Origin: Paraburkholderia bryophila
Lineage (GTDB): Bacteria > Pseudomonadota > Gammaproteobacteria > Burkholderiales > Burkholderiaceae
Assembly (NCBI RefSeq): GCF_003269035.1
Contig: NZ_QLTK01000018.1
Span: 62,001 to 126,000, forward strand
DNA: 64,000 bases
Reading direction: 5' to 3'
The notes beneath the pieces were generated by a model, which did no database searches, was not told where the DNA came from, and saw nothing but the letters and a program-made list of their open reading frames with translations. Each line of letters begins with the position of its first letter. Position 1 is the first letter of the stretch. Below are positions 24,096 through 33,332 of this stretch, in pieces. Made by a program: the position numbers and the translations under genes.

Positions 24096-25604
24096 ATGAA
24101 ATCCCTTTCCCTGTCCGCGTCCGCGCTTTCGCGCCGGACCGCTGTCGCCGCCGCGGTGACGGCGCTCGCCCTCACGGGGTGCGCGAACTACTTCGGCATG
24201 AAAAGCGACAAGCAGATCTCGTCGCCGGCTCAGTACGAGTCCTCCCAGAGTCTGTCGGGCCAGGGCGGCCAGTGGCCGTCGCTCGACTGGGCCAACCAGT
24301 TCGGCGACCCGCAATTGCCCAAGCTGATCGCGGAAGCGCTGGAAGGCAGCCCGTCGATCGCGCAGGCACAGGCGCGGCTCGCGAAGGCGTCGTCGTATAT
24401 CGAAAGCTCGCGCTCGGCGCTGTATCCGAAAGTCAACGGCAGCTATTCGTGGACCCGCGAACTGTTCTCCGGCAACGCGCTCTACCCGCCTCCGTACGGC
24501 GGCACCTGGTATAGCGAGAACAACGTGCTCACCAGCGCGTCGTGGGATCTCGACCTGTGGGGCAAGAATCGCCAGCGTCTCGGCCAGGCCGTGTCGCAGG
24601 AAAAGGCCGCCGAGGCCGACATGCAGCAGGCGCGCGTCACGCTCGCCGCGTCGGTGGCGAGCTCGTATAACCAGCTCGCGCAGCTCTATGCGTTCCGCGA
24701 TATCGCCGCCCGCGAGATCGCCAACCGCCAGGATATCGGCCGCATTACCAACGGACGCGTGGCCGCCGGTCTCGACACCAATGTGGAGCGGCAGACCGCG
24801 AACGGCAACATCGCGACCAGCCAGTCGAATTTGACCGACCTCGACGGCCAGATCACCGTGGTGCGATACCAGTTGGGCGCGCTGCTCGGCAAGGGCCCGG
24901 ACCGCGGCCTGCAGATCGACAAGCCGGTGCTGACCAACGGCAACGCCGTGGCGCTGCCGGATAACCTGCCGGCCGACCTCGTCGCGCGTCGTGCGGATAT
25001 CGTCGCCGCACGCTGGCAAGTGGAAGCCGCGATGCACGACGTGAAGGAAGCCAAGGCCGAATTCTTCCCGGACGTGAATCTCGCGGCCGGCGTCGGCTTC
25101 GACGCGTTCGGCTGGGGCCGTTTCCTCAAATCCGGCAGCCGTCAGATGCAACTCGGCCCGGCGATCCATCTGCCGATCTTCGACGCCGGCGCGCTGCGCT
25201 CCCAGTTGAAGGGCCGTTTCGCCGATTTCGACCTGGACGTGGCGAACTACAACCAGACGCTGATCAACGCGCTGTCGGACGTCGCGACGCAAGTCTCGTC
25301 GATCCGTTCGATCGACCAGCAGTCCGGCGATGCCCAGCGCGCGCTCGACGCGTCGACCAAGGCGTACCAGCTGGCCGTGATCCGCTATAAGGCCGGGCTG
25401 TCGCCGCAGTTGCAGGTGCTGACCGCCGACCAGAACCGCCTCGCCGCCGAACAGACGGTCACCAGCCTGACGATGCGCCGCCGCGATATGCAGATCGGCC
25501 TCATCAAGGCGCTGGGCGGCGGCTTCGACGCGACGCAAACCGGCCTCGTGGCGCCGACCGATGCTCCGGCATCGGCCACCGCCGCGACCGCGGCGGCCAA
25601 CTGA
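24096..25604 (+). CDS. NodT-family outer-membrane efflux lipoprotein
   Basis: 502-residue TolC-like factor of the RND/MFS outer-membrane lipoprotein (NodT) family. The lipobox is LTGC with Cys29. Two OEP repeats follow: LIAEALEGSPSIAQAQARLAKA in the first and DLVARRADIVAARWQVEAAM with AKAEFFPDVNLAAGVGF in the second. ATG 24096 is chosen because it begins the signal peptide; the frame extends back to 24012, overlapping marR. It supplies the outer-membrane channel for the adjacent EmrA/EmrB-like pump. Confidence 0.93.
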   Translation: MKSLSLSASALSRRTAVAAAVTALALTGCANYFGMKSDKQISSPAQYESSQSLSGQGGQWPSLDWANQFGDPQLPKLIAEALEGSPSIAQAQARLAKASSYIESSRSALYPKVNGSYSWTRELFSGNALYPPPYGGTWYSENNVLTSASWDLDLWGKNRQRLGQAVSQEKAAEADMQQARVTLAASVASSYNQLAQLYAFRDIAAREIANRQDIGRITNGRVAAGLDTNVERQTANGNIATSQSNLTDLDGQITVVRYQLGALLGKGPDRGLQIDKPVLTNGNAVALPDNLPADLVARRADIVAARWQVEAAMHDVKEAKAEFFPDVNLAAGVGFDAFGWGRFLKSGSRQMQLGPAIHLPIFDAGALRSQLKGRFADFDLDVANYNQTLINALSDVATQVSSIRSIDQQSGDAQRALDASTKAYQLAVIRYKAGLSPQLQVLTADQNRLAAEQTVTSLTMRRRDMQIGLIKALGGGFDATQTGLVAPTDAPASATAATAAAN

Positions 25605-25682
25605 ACGCATCGCACGAAGCCACACCCAACACGCAGAACACCCGAATAAACGACGACGTTCAAGAGAACCCGGAGCACATCA

Positions 25683-26924
25683 ATGAGCACCCCCCAGCAG
25701 CCCGCGGCTAACCCCCAACCGGCCCAACCGGCGAACAACGGCAAACGCAAGCGCATGATGACGCTGCTCGTCATCGTGATCCTGATCGCCGCGATCGCCT
25801 ACGGCCTTTACTACTTCCTCGTCGCGCGCTTCCACGAAGACACCGACGACGCTTACGTGAACGGCAACGTCGTGCAGATCACGCCGCAGGTCACCGGCAC
25901 CGTGGTCGCCGTGAACGCGGACGACACGCAGACCGTCAAGGCCGGCGATCCGCTGGTCGTGCTCGATCCGGCCGACGCGCGCGTCGCGCTGGAGCAGGCC
26001 GAGGCGAATCTGGCGCAAACGGTGCGCCAGGTGCGCGGCCTGTTCGCCGACGACAACCAGTACGAAGCGCAAGTCGCCCAGCGCCAGTCGGATCTGTCGC
26101 GCGCTCAGGACGACCTGAAGCGCCGCCTGGCCGTCGCGCAGACCGGCGCGGTGTCACTGGAAGAAATCTCGCACGCCCGCGACGCCGTGAAGAGCGCGCA
26201 GGCCTCCGTCGACGCCGCCCAGCAACAACTGGCGTCGAACCGCGCCCTCACTGCCAACACCACGATCGCGAATCACCCGAACGTGCAGGCGGCTGCCGCG
26301 AAGGTGCGCGACGCGTACCTGAACAACGCGCGTAACAACCTGCCGGCGCCGGTCACGGGCTATGTCGCGAAGCGTTCGGTGCAGGTCGGCCAGCGCGTTT
26401 CGCCGGGCACCCCGCTGATGGCGATCGTGCCGCTCGGCGGCGTGTGGGTCGATGCGAACTTCAAGGAAGTGCAACTGAAGTACATGCACATCGGCCAGCC
26501 GGTCGAACTGACGGCCGACGTGTACGGTTCGTCGGTGGTGTATCACGGCAAGGTGGTCGGCTTCTCGGCGGGCACGGGTTCGGCGTTCTCACTGCTGCCC
26601 GCGCAGAACGCGACCGGCAACTGGATCAAGGTGGTACAGCGTCTGCCGGTGCGGATCGCGCTCGATCCGCAGGAACTTGAAAAGCATCCGCTGCGTATCG
26701 GCCTGTCGATGCAAGCCGACGTCAGCATCAAGGATCAGAGCGGCGGCCAGCTCGGCGAAGCGCCGAACACGGTCTACCAGACCAACGTGTTCGAGAAGTA
26801 CGGCGATCAGGCCGACGCGGAAATCGCCCGCATCATCTCGGAAAATGCAGGCCCGAACGGCGGCACGCCGAAGCCGGCGCAAGCGGCCGCGGCTTCGGCC
26901 AAACCCGCAGCAAAACTGATGTAA
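25683..26924 (+). CDS. emrA: EmrA/HlyD-family membrane fusion protein
   Basis: 413-residue periplasmic adaptor. A short cytoplasmic N-terminus is followed by one membrane anchor (TLLVIVILIAAIAYGLYYFL). The family motif DTDDAYVNGNVVQITPQVTG is the first half-lipoyl segment; a coiled-coil hairpin occupies about residues 100-200, and the second half-lipoyl/beta-barrel part reads NLPAPVTGYVAKRSVQVGQ and GVWVDANFKE. It bridges the NodT channel upstream and the EmrB transporter downstream. CGGAGCACATCA gives a good ribosome site. Confidence 0.93.
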   Translation: MSTPQQPAANPQPAQPANNGKRKRMMTLLVIVILIAAIAYGLYYFLVARFHEDTDDAYVNGNVVQITPQVTGTVVAVNADDTQTVKAGDPLVVLDPADARVALEQAEANLAQTVRQVRGLFADDNQYEAQVAQRQSDLSRAQDDLKRRLAVAQTGAVSLEEISHARDAVKSAQASVDAAQQQLASNRALTANTTIANHPNVQAAAAKVRDAYLNNARNNLPAPVTGYVAKRSVQVGQRVSPGTPLMAIVPLGGVWVDANFKEVQLKYMHIGQPVELTADVYGSSVVYHGKVVGFSAGTGSAFSLLPAQNATGNWIKVVQRLPVRIALDPQELEKHPLRIGLSMQADVSIKDQSGGQLGEAPNTVYQTNVFEKYGDQADAEIARIISENAGPNGGTPKPAQAAAASAKPAAKLM

Positions 26925-26955
26925 GCGGCGCGACGATTCATACAAGGTTTTTTTA

Positions 26956-28518
26956 ATGGCTCAGGCTCAGGCGCAAGTCCCTCACCCGCCGCTCGAGGGC
27001 GCGCAACTGGTGATCGGCACCATCGCGGTGTCGCTTGCCGTGTTCATGAACGTGCTCGACACGTCGATCGCGAACGTGTCGATTCCGTCCATTTCGGGCG
27101 ACCTCGGCGTGTCGTCCGACCAGGGCACGTGGGTGATTACGTCGTTCGCGGTCGCCAATGCGATCTCCGTGCCGCTGACCGGCTGGCTTACCCAACGGTT
27201 CGGGCAGGTGCGCCTCTTCATGGCGTCGATCATTCTGTTCGTGATCTCGTCGTGGATGTGCGGCCTCGCGCCGACGCTGCCCTTCCTGCTCGCCTCGCGC
27301 GTGCTGCAAGGCGCGGTGGCCGGCCCGATGATTCCACTGTCGCAAACGCTGCTGCTCGCCAGTTATCCACGCGCCAAGGCGCCAATGGCTTTATCGATGT
27401 GGGCGATGACCACGCTGATCGCGCCGGTGGCGGGGCCGATTCTCGGCGGCTGGATCTCGGACAACATCTCGTGGCCGTGGATCTTCTACGTCAACATTCC
27501 GGTCGGCGCGATTGCCGCCGGGGCGACATGGATGATCTTCCGCAACCGCGATTCGGAAATCAGAAAAGCACCGATCGACGGTGTCGGTCTCGGCTTGCTG
27601 ATCCTCTGGGTCGGCTCGCTGCAGGTCATGCTCGACAAGGGCAAGGACCTCGACTGGTTCTCGTCGACGACCGTCGTCGTGCTGGCGCTCACCGCGGTGA
27701 TCTCGCTCGCATTCTTTATCGTGTGGGAACTGACGGCCGAGCATCCGGTGGTCGATCTTTCGCTGTTCAGCCGGCGCAATTTCACGAGCGGCACGATCGC
27801 GCTGTCGATCGGTTACGGGCTGTACTTCGGCAACCTCGTGTTGCTGCCGTTGTGGCTGCAAACCGATATCGGCTACACCGCCACCGAAGCCGGTCTCGTG
27901 ATGGCGCCGGTCGGCCTGTTCGCGGTGCTGCTGTCGCCGATTACCGGCAAGGTGCTGCCGCGAACCGACCCGCGTTATATCGCGACGCTGTCGTTCCTCG
28001 TGTTCGCGCTGTGTTTCTGGATGCGCTCACGTTACACGACCGGCGTCGATACCTATTCGCTGCTGGTACCCACGTTGATTCAGGGGATCGGCATGGCCGG
28101 GTTCTTTATCCCGCTGGTATCGATCACCCTGTCCGGCTTGCCGGGCAACCGGATTCCGGCGGCATCCGGGCTGTCGAATTTCGTGCGGATCATGTGCGGC
28201 GGTATCGGCACCTCGATCTTCCAGACGGCCTGGGATCACCGCACGATCATGCATCACGCGCAACTGGCTGAGCAGGCGAGCGCGTACAACCCGGTGTTCG
28301 ATCAGTCGATCCGGCAGATGGGCGCAGCCGGTTTCAGCCAGCCGCAAGCGTATGGTCTGTTCAACACGATGGCCACGCAGCAGGCCGCGCAGTTGGGCGT
28401 GAACGATCTGTTCTTTGTGTCAGCGGGGATTTTCGTCGCGCTGATCGCGTTGATCTGGATGGCGCGCCCGGAACGTGCGGGTGGCGATGCAGGCGCGGCG
28501 GCTGCGGCGGCGCATTGA
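26956..28518 (+). CDS. emrB: EmrB-type DHA2 major-facilitator drug transporter
   Basis: 520-residue proton-coupled multidrug exporter of the DHA2 (14-helix) MFS family. The N-terminal signature VLDTSIANVSIPSISGDLG in helix 1 is diagnostic (motif D1), followed by WVITSFAVANAISVPLTGWL, a loop with RFGQVRLF (motif A region) and motif C-like ASYPRAKAPMALSMW... TLIAPVAGPILGGWI. The C-terminus is Ala-rich. It ends the marR-oprM-emrA-emrB unit with a strong terminator behind it. The substrate cannot be read from sequence. Confidence 0.93.
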   Translation: MAQAQAQVPHPPLEGAQLVIGTIAVSLAVFMNVLDTSIANVSIPSISGDLGVSSDQGTWVITSFAVANAISVPLTGWLTQRFGQVRLFMASIILFVISSWMCGLAPTLPFLLASRVLQGAVAGPMIPLSQTLLLASYPRAKAPMALSMWAMTTLIAPVAGPILGGWISDNISWPWIFYVNIPVGAIAAGATWMIFRNRDSEIRKAPIDGVGLGLLILWVGSLQVMLDKGKDLDWFSSTTVVVLALTAVISLAFFIVWELTAEHPVVDLSLFSRRNFTSGTIALSIGYGLYFGNLVLLPLWLQTDIGYTATEAGLVMAPVGLFAVLLSPITGKVLPRTDPRYIATLSFLVFALCFWMRSRYTTGVDTYSLLVPTLIQGIGMAGFFIPLVSITLSGLPGNRIPAASGLSNFVRIMCGGIGTSIFQTAWDHRTIMHHAQLAEQASAYNPVFDQSIRQMGAAGFSQPQAYGLFNTMATQQAAQLGVNDLFFVSAGIFVALIALIWMARPERAGGDAGAAAAAAH

Positions 28519-28570
28519 GATTCGGGTGGGTTAGCGCGCGTTAGAGACGATCTGGTGTGACGTGACGTAA

Positions 28571-28606
28571 AAAAGGCGGGGCCGCTATCGAGCGGTCCCG
28601 CCTTTT
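28571..28606. terminator. Bidirectional terminator between emrB and truB
   Basis: AAAAGGCGGGGCCGC pairs with GCGGTCCCGCCTTTT (one G-U pair) around TATCGA, with A-rich and T-rich ends. It serves both convergent genes. Confidence 0.88.
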
Positions 28607-28647
28607 CATTTGTGGCGCGTACGTTTGGCTGCCGCGTTGGTGTCGTC

Positions 28648-29583
28648 TTAACTCTCCGCGGTAACCACCAACCGCTCGGGCGCCAGCACACCCTCGCCCG
28701 GCTTCGCGACGCCAAGCAGACGGCCTGCCGCCGCATACACCCTGACACGCGGCGCATTCGCCGCTTCAGCACTGATGCTCAACTCCGACAGTTTCAGCCG
28801 CTGACCGTGCAGGAAGCGGCGCGTCGCGTCTTCGTTCAGCTCGACTGCCGGGAACGTCGACAGCAATGCATCGACCGGTTGCAGCCACGTATCACGCTCC
28901 GCTTCCGTGGCGTCGGACAACGCGTCGAGCGTCACCGAGTTCTCCAGCGTCAACGCACCGACCCCGGTGCGCCGCAGTGCGACCAGATGCGCGCCGCAAC
29001 CCAACGCTTCGCCGATATCCTCGGCCAGCGTGCGCACGTACGTCCCCTTGGTGCAGGTCACCCGGAACGTCGCGTCCGGCAGCGCGCAGGCGAGCAGGTC
29101 GAGCTTGAGGATCGTCACCTGGCGCCCTTCCCGTTCGACCGTCTGGCCGGCGCGCGCGTATTCGTACAGCGGTTTGCCGTCGCGCTTGAGCGCCGAATAC
29201 ATCGGCGGAATCTGGGTGATTTCGCCGAGGAAACGGCTCATGGCCGCCTGAACGGCGGCCTCGTCGCACGTGACGACGCGCGTGTCGATCGCTTCGCCTT
29301 CGGCGTCACCGGTGGTCGTACGAATGCCCAGGCGCAGGGTGGCCTCGTAGGTCTTGTCGGCTTCGAGCAGGTCCTGCGAGAACTTGGTCGCTTCGCCGAA
29401 ACACAGCGGGAGCAAACCCGTGGCGAGCGGATCGAGCGTGCCGGTATGGCCCGCCTTTTTTGCCAGATAGAGACGCTTCGCGCGAATCAGCGCGTCGTTG
29501 CTCGACAGGCCGAGCGGCTTGTCGAGCAGCAGCACGCCGTCGAGCGCGCGACGCGGCACGCGGGGACGTTGAGGTGCGGTCAT
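28648..29583 (-). CDS. truB: tRNA pseudouridine(55) synthase
   Basis: 311-residue enzyme that makes pseudouridine 55 in the T-loop of tRNAs. The N-terminal GVLLLDKPLGLSSNDALIR and the catalytic-Asp motif HTGTLDPLATGLLPLCFGEA (Asp near residue 48) are typical, as are TTTGDAEGE and the RVTCTKGTYVRTLAEDIGE segment. A C-terminal PUA-like part follows. It follows rbfA with a 117-nt gap at the 3' end of the rimP-nusA-infB-rbfA-truB series. Confidence 0.95.
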   Translation of the reverse strand: MTAPQRPRVPRRALDGVLLLDKPLGLSSNDALIRAKRLYLAKKAGHTGTLDPLATGLLPLCFGEATKFSQDLLEADKTYEATLRLGIRTTTGDAEGEAIDTRVVTCDEAAVQAAMSRFLGEITQIPPMYSALKRDGKPLYEYARAGQTVEREGRQVTILKLDLLACALPDATFRVTCTKGTYVRTLAEDIGEALGCGAHLVALRRTGVGALTLENSVTLDALSDATEAERDTWLQPVDALLSTFPAVELNEDATRRFLHGQRLKLSELSISAEAANAPRVRVYAAAGRLLGVAKPGEGVLAPERLVVTAES

Positions 29584-29700
29584 GTCAGAAAGACGGAGTC
29601 TTCGATGGATACGGAAAACGACGCGGGATGCGCTGCGGATTGATGGCTTCGGCTCGATGCTTTCGGCTCGACGCCGTCAGCAACCGGGCCCGCCGCGCCC

Positions 29701-30066
29701 TCAATCTTCTTTCGCGCGACTGGCGTTGGCTTCGTCGATCAGCTTCGACATCTCCACGGCCCGCTCGATCGTCTGGTCGTAGTGAAAATGCAGCGTCGGC
29801 ACGGTATGGATGTGCAGACGTTTGAACAACTGATTGTGCAGATGGCCGGCCGCGTGGATGAGCGCTTCGAGCGTCTGTTGCGGGTCACCCGTCAGCGTCG
29901 TGAAATAGACCTTGGCGTGCGCGTAATCCGGCGTGAGTTCGACACTTTGAATCGTGACGATACCGATCCGCGGATCCTTGACCTCGCGCAGCAGCTCGGA
30001 CAGATCGCGCTGGATCTGATCGGCAATCTGCACGTTACGATTGGGAGAAGTACGTTTTTTAGGCAT
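29701..30066 (-). CDS. rbfA: Ribosome-binding factor A
   Basis: 121-residue 30S maturation factor with a KH-like fold. From ATG 30066 (MPKKRTSPNRNVQIADQIQR) it contains ELLREVKDPRIGIVTIQSVE, DYAHAKVYFTTL and LHFHYDQTIERAVEMSKLI, all conserved in RbfA. The frame continues upstream to 30165, but MPKKR gives the standard length. It lies between infB and truB; a strong terminator-like hairpin precedes it (30205-30249), so rbfA may need read-through or its own promoter. Confidence 0.94.
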   Translation of the reverse strand: MPKKRTSPNRNVQIADQIQRDLSELLREVKDPRIGIVTIQSVELTPDYAHAKVYFTTLTGDPQQTLEALIHAAGHLHNQLFKRLHIHTVPTLHFHYDQTIERAVEMSKLIDEANASRAKED

Positions 30067-30204
30067 GGTGTTATGTGATCCGCTGGGCGGATGCAAAAAA
30101 GTGGGTTCGCACAGCGGCGACTTGCCGATGGTTCGTGGCGCGACGCCTGAGCGGCTCCATTCCATTCACGACAAGTCAGACCGCCTGCGCGAAACGGCGG
30201 GCCC

Positions 30205-30249
30205 AAAAACAACGGGCGGAGCGGGCGTTAAAGCCCGCTCCGCCCGTTG
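30205..30249 (-). terminator. Intrinsic terminator between infB and rbfA
   Basis: CAACGGGCGGAGCGGGC (30210-30226) and its exact complement (30233-30249) form a 17-bp perfect stem with a GTTAAA loop. On the minus strand the stem is followed by a TTTTT run at 30209-30205. Confidence 0.85.
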
Positions 30250-30265
30250 AGCCGTGCCGCGTGAA

Positions 30266-33238
30266 TTACAGCGTACGCGCGACTTCGGTAATCTCGAAGA
30301 CTTCGAACTGATCGCCTTCGACGATATCGTTGAAGTTCTTGATCGACATACCGCACTCGAAGCCTTGACGGACTTCCTTGACGTCGTCCTTGAAGCGCTT
30401 GAGCGAATCGAGCTCGCCCGTGAAGATGACGACGTTGTTGCGCAGTACGCGCACCGACGACGAGCGCTTGACGAAACCGTCCGTGACCATACAACCCGCC
30501 ACCGCGCCGATCTTCGGTACCTTGAAGACCTGACGCACTTCGACCGTACCGGTGATGATTTCGCGTTTCTCCGGCGCCAGCATGCCCGACATCGCGGCCT
30601 TCACGTCATCTACTGCGTCATAGATGATGTTGTAGTAGCGAATATCCACACCGTTGGATTCCGCCAGCTTGCGAGCCTGCGCATCCGCACGTGTGTTGAA
30701 GCCGATTATGACCGCCTTCGACGCCGTTGCCAGGTTGACGTCGGACTCGCTGATACCACCCACGGCGCCGTGCACGATCTGTACGCGCACTTCGTCTGTC
30801 GACAGTTTGAGCAGCGACTGCACCAACGCTTCCTGCGAACCCTGCACGTCGGCCTTGACGATGAGCGGCATGTACGCCACTTCGCCTTCGGTCATCTGTT
30901 CCAGCATGTTCTCGAGCTTCGCGGCCTGTTGCTTGGCCAGCTTGACGTCGCGGAACTTGCCTTGACGGAACAGCGCGACTTCACGTGCCTTGCGGTCGTC
31001 CGGCATGACAATGACTTCTTCGCCAGCCTGCGGGACTTCCGACAGCCCCTGAATTTCGACCGGGATCGACGGGCCCGCCGACTTGGTCGGCTTGCCGGTT
31101 TCGTCGAGCATGGCTCGCACACGGCCGTAAGCGCTACCTGCCAGCACCACGTCGCCGCGGTTCAGCGTACCCGACTGAACCAGGATCGTTGCCACCGGAC
31201 CCTTACCCTTGTCGAGCTTCGCTTCAATTACGAGACCCTTGGCCGGTGCTTCGACCGGTGCCGTCAGTTCCAGCACTTCGGCTTGCAACAGCACTTGCTC
31301 GAGCAGATCGTCGATGCCCGCGCCAGTCTTGGCCGACACCGGCACGAACGGCGATTCGCCACCGTACTCTTCCGGCACGACGCCTTCGGCGACGAGTTCC
31401 TGCTTCACGCGTTCCGGATTCGCATCCGGCTTGTCGATCTTGTTGATCGCGACGACGAGCGGCACGCCGCCCGCCTTCGCGTGGGCGATCGCTTCCTTCG
31501 TTTGCGGCATCACGCCGTCGTCGGCTGCGACCACCAGAATCACGATGTCGGTTGCCTTCGCACCGCGAGCACGCATGGCCGTGAAGGCTTCGTGACCCGG
31601 CGTGTCGAGGAACGTGATCACGCCACGCGGCGTTTCCACGTGGTACGCGCCGATGTGCTGCGTAATCCCGCCCGCTTCACCCGCTGCTACCTTCGCACGA
31701 CGGATGTAATCGAGCAGCGAGGTCTTGCCGTGGTCGACGTGACCCATGACCGTGACGACCGGCGGACGCGGCAACGCTTCCGCATCCGAGATTTCGCCTT
31801 CGACCAGCATGGCTTCCGGATCGTCCAGCTTGGCCGCCACCGCGTGGTGCCCCAGTTCCTCGACGATGATCATCGCCGTTTCCTGGTCCAGCATCTGGTT
31901 GATCGTGACCATCTGGCCGAGCTTCATCATCGATTTGATGACTTCCGACGCCTTCACCGCCATCTTGTGCGCCAGATCGGCGACCGTGATGGTTTCCGGC
32001 ACGTGCACTTCACGCACGATCGGTTCGGTCGGCGCCTGGAACGTGGTGTTCTGATCCTGATGCTTGCCGCGACCCTTCGGGCCACCGCGCCAGCCACGAT
32101 CGACACCGCCGCTCGTGTCGCCGCGCGTCTTGATACCGCGGCGCTTGGCGGCGTCGTCCTGCCAGCCGCCCTTACCGCCGCCCGGCTTCTTCTTGTCGCC
32201 GACAGCCGGCGTGGTTGTAGCAGCCGGAGCCGCGGCAGCCGGTTTCTTGGCAGCCGGACGTGCAGGCGCCTCACCCGCCGGACGCGCCGGCTTGTGCAGC
32301 GTGCCCTTGGCCTCTGCGGCCTTGGCCGGCTCGGCGGGCTTCGGTGCCGGTTCCGGCGCCTTGACCTGTGCCTTGCGCGGCGTGTTCATCATTTCGCGGA
32401 TCGCACGTGCTTCGGCTTCAGCCGCGGCACGGCGCTTGGCGATTTCTTCCTGCTCGGCGCGCGCTTTTTCGGCTGCCTGACGCGCTGCGTCTTCGGCCTT
32501 CTTCGCGGCTTCGCGTTGCGCTGCGCGTTCTGCCGCGGCGCGTTCGTCGTCCTGCTCGCTTTCCTTCGCGACCACCGGCTCGGCGACCTTGGCAGCGGCC
32601 GGCTCGGCCTTGGCCGTTACTGGCTGCGCGGCTTGCGTTGCCGTTTGCGGAGCTTTCTCGCGGGTTGCCGCCTCGGCCGCAGCCGCTGCGCGCTTCTTCG
32701 CCGCGTCTTCTTCCGCGCGACGGCGCTCGGCTTCAGCAGCCTGCTCGCGCGCCTGACGCTCGGCTTCTTCGCGCTCGAGTTGTTCCTGACGCGCCTTCAG
32801 CTCCTGAGCCTGCTTTTCGAGCAGCTCAGCTTCGTGACGAGCTTCCTCTTCACGACGCTGCAGTTCGAGATCGTCGACTTCGACCTCGACATCTTCGGCC
32901 ACATGATTCGATGCATCCCCGCCTTCACCGGCGGCTTCGTCGCGGCGGACGAAAGTGCGCTTCTTGCGCACCTCGACCTGAATGGTGCGAGCTTTGCCCG
33001 TCGCATCGGACTGCTTGATCTCCGACGTATGCCGTTTGGTCAGCGTGATCTTGCGCTTGTCTGCATCAGTCGAGCCGTGAGACTTGCGCAAGTGGTCGAG
33101 CAGACGCGCTTTGTCCGTTTCGGACAAAGCGTCGGCTTCGCTCGCCTTGGTGACGCCAGCCGCCTGCAGCTGCTCAAGCAGCACGCCTGCAGGCATTTTC
33201 AGTTCCGCGGCAAATTGGGCTACGTTGTTACTCGCCAT
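30266..33238 (-). CDS. infB: Translation initiation factor IF-2
   Basis: 990-residue GTPase that brings fMet-tRNA to the 30S subunit. The N-terminal IF2N segment reads MASNNVAQFAAELKMPAGVL; a long Ala/Glu/Lys-rich coiled region (about residues 85-370) follows, then a second IF2N-like part (VADLAHKMAVKASEVIKSMM). The G domain carries GHVDHGKTS near residue 498, DTPGHEAF and NKIDKPDANPE. The C-terminal fMet-tRNA-binding domain ends YDIVEGDQFEVFEITEVART-like (here FNDIVEGDQFEVFEI). A 7-bp hairpin sits just before the ribosome site. Third gene of the rimP operon. Confidence 0.96.
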   Translation of the reverse strand: MASNNVAQFAAELKMPAGVLLEQLQAAGVTKASEADALSETDKARLLDHLRKSHGSTDADKRKITLTKRHTSEIKQSDATGKARTIQVEVRKKRTFVRRDEAAGEGGDASNHVAEDVEVEVDDLELQRREEEARHEAELLEKQAQELKARQEQLEREEAERQAREQAAEAERRRAEEDAAKKRAAAAAEAATREKAPQTATQAAQPVTAKAEPAAAKVAEPVVAKESEQDDERAAAERAAQREAAKKAEDAARQAAEKARAEQEEIAKRRAAAEAEARAIREMMNTPRKAQVKAPEPAPKPAEPAKAAEAKGTLHKPARPAGEAPARPAAKKPAAAAPAATTTPAVGDKKKPGGGKGGWQDDAAKRRGIKTRGDTSGGVDRGWRGGPKGRGKHQDQNTTFQAPTEPIVREVHVPETITVADLAHKMAVKASEVIKSMMKLGQMVTINQMLDQETAMIIVEELGHHAVAAKLDDPEAMLVEGEISDAEALPRPPVVTVMGHVDHGKTSLLDYIRRAKVAAGEAGGITQHIGAYHVETPRGVITFLDTPGHEAFTAMRARGAKATDIVILVVAADDGVMPQTKEAIAHAKAGGVPLVVAINKIDKPDANPERVKQELVAEGVVPEEYGGESPFVPVSAKTGAGIDDLLEQVLLQAEVLELTAPVEAPAKGLVIEAKLDKGKGPVATILVQSGTLNRGDVVLAGSAYGRVRAMLDETGKPTKSAGPSIPVEIQGLSEVPQAGEEVIVMPDDRKAREVALFRQGKFRDVKLAKQQAAKLENMLEQMTEGEVAYMPLIVKADVQGSQEALVQSLLKLSTDEVRVQIVHGAVGGISESDVNLATASKAVIIGFNTRADAQARKLAESNGVDIRYYNIIYDAVDDVKAAMSGMLAPEKREIITGTVEVRQVFKVPKIGAVAGCMVTDGFVKRSSSVRVLRNNVVIFTGELDSLKRFKDDVKEVRQGFECGMSIKNFNDIVEGDQFEVFEITEVARTL

Positions 33239-33252
33239 TCATTCCTCTTAAT

Positions 33253-33271
33253 GCAAGGACCGATTCCTTGC
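33253..33271 (-). other. Small hairpin just upstream of infB
   Basis: GCAAGGA and TCCTTGC pair over a 5-nt loop in the nusA-infB gap, ending about 15 nt before the infB start codon and abutting its ribosome site. It could tune IF-2 translation. Confidence 0.4.
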
Positions 33272-33332
33272 GGTTAGCATCGGGTCATGCGGCCTGACGG
33301 CCGCGTTCAATTTAGTGCGCCATGGTCATTTC

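Noticed and set aside
30254..33277. 1007-codon plus-strand frame
   Set aside because: Antisense to infB; composition is that of a mirrored coding frame.
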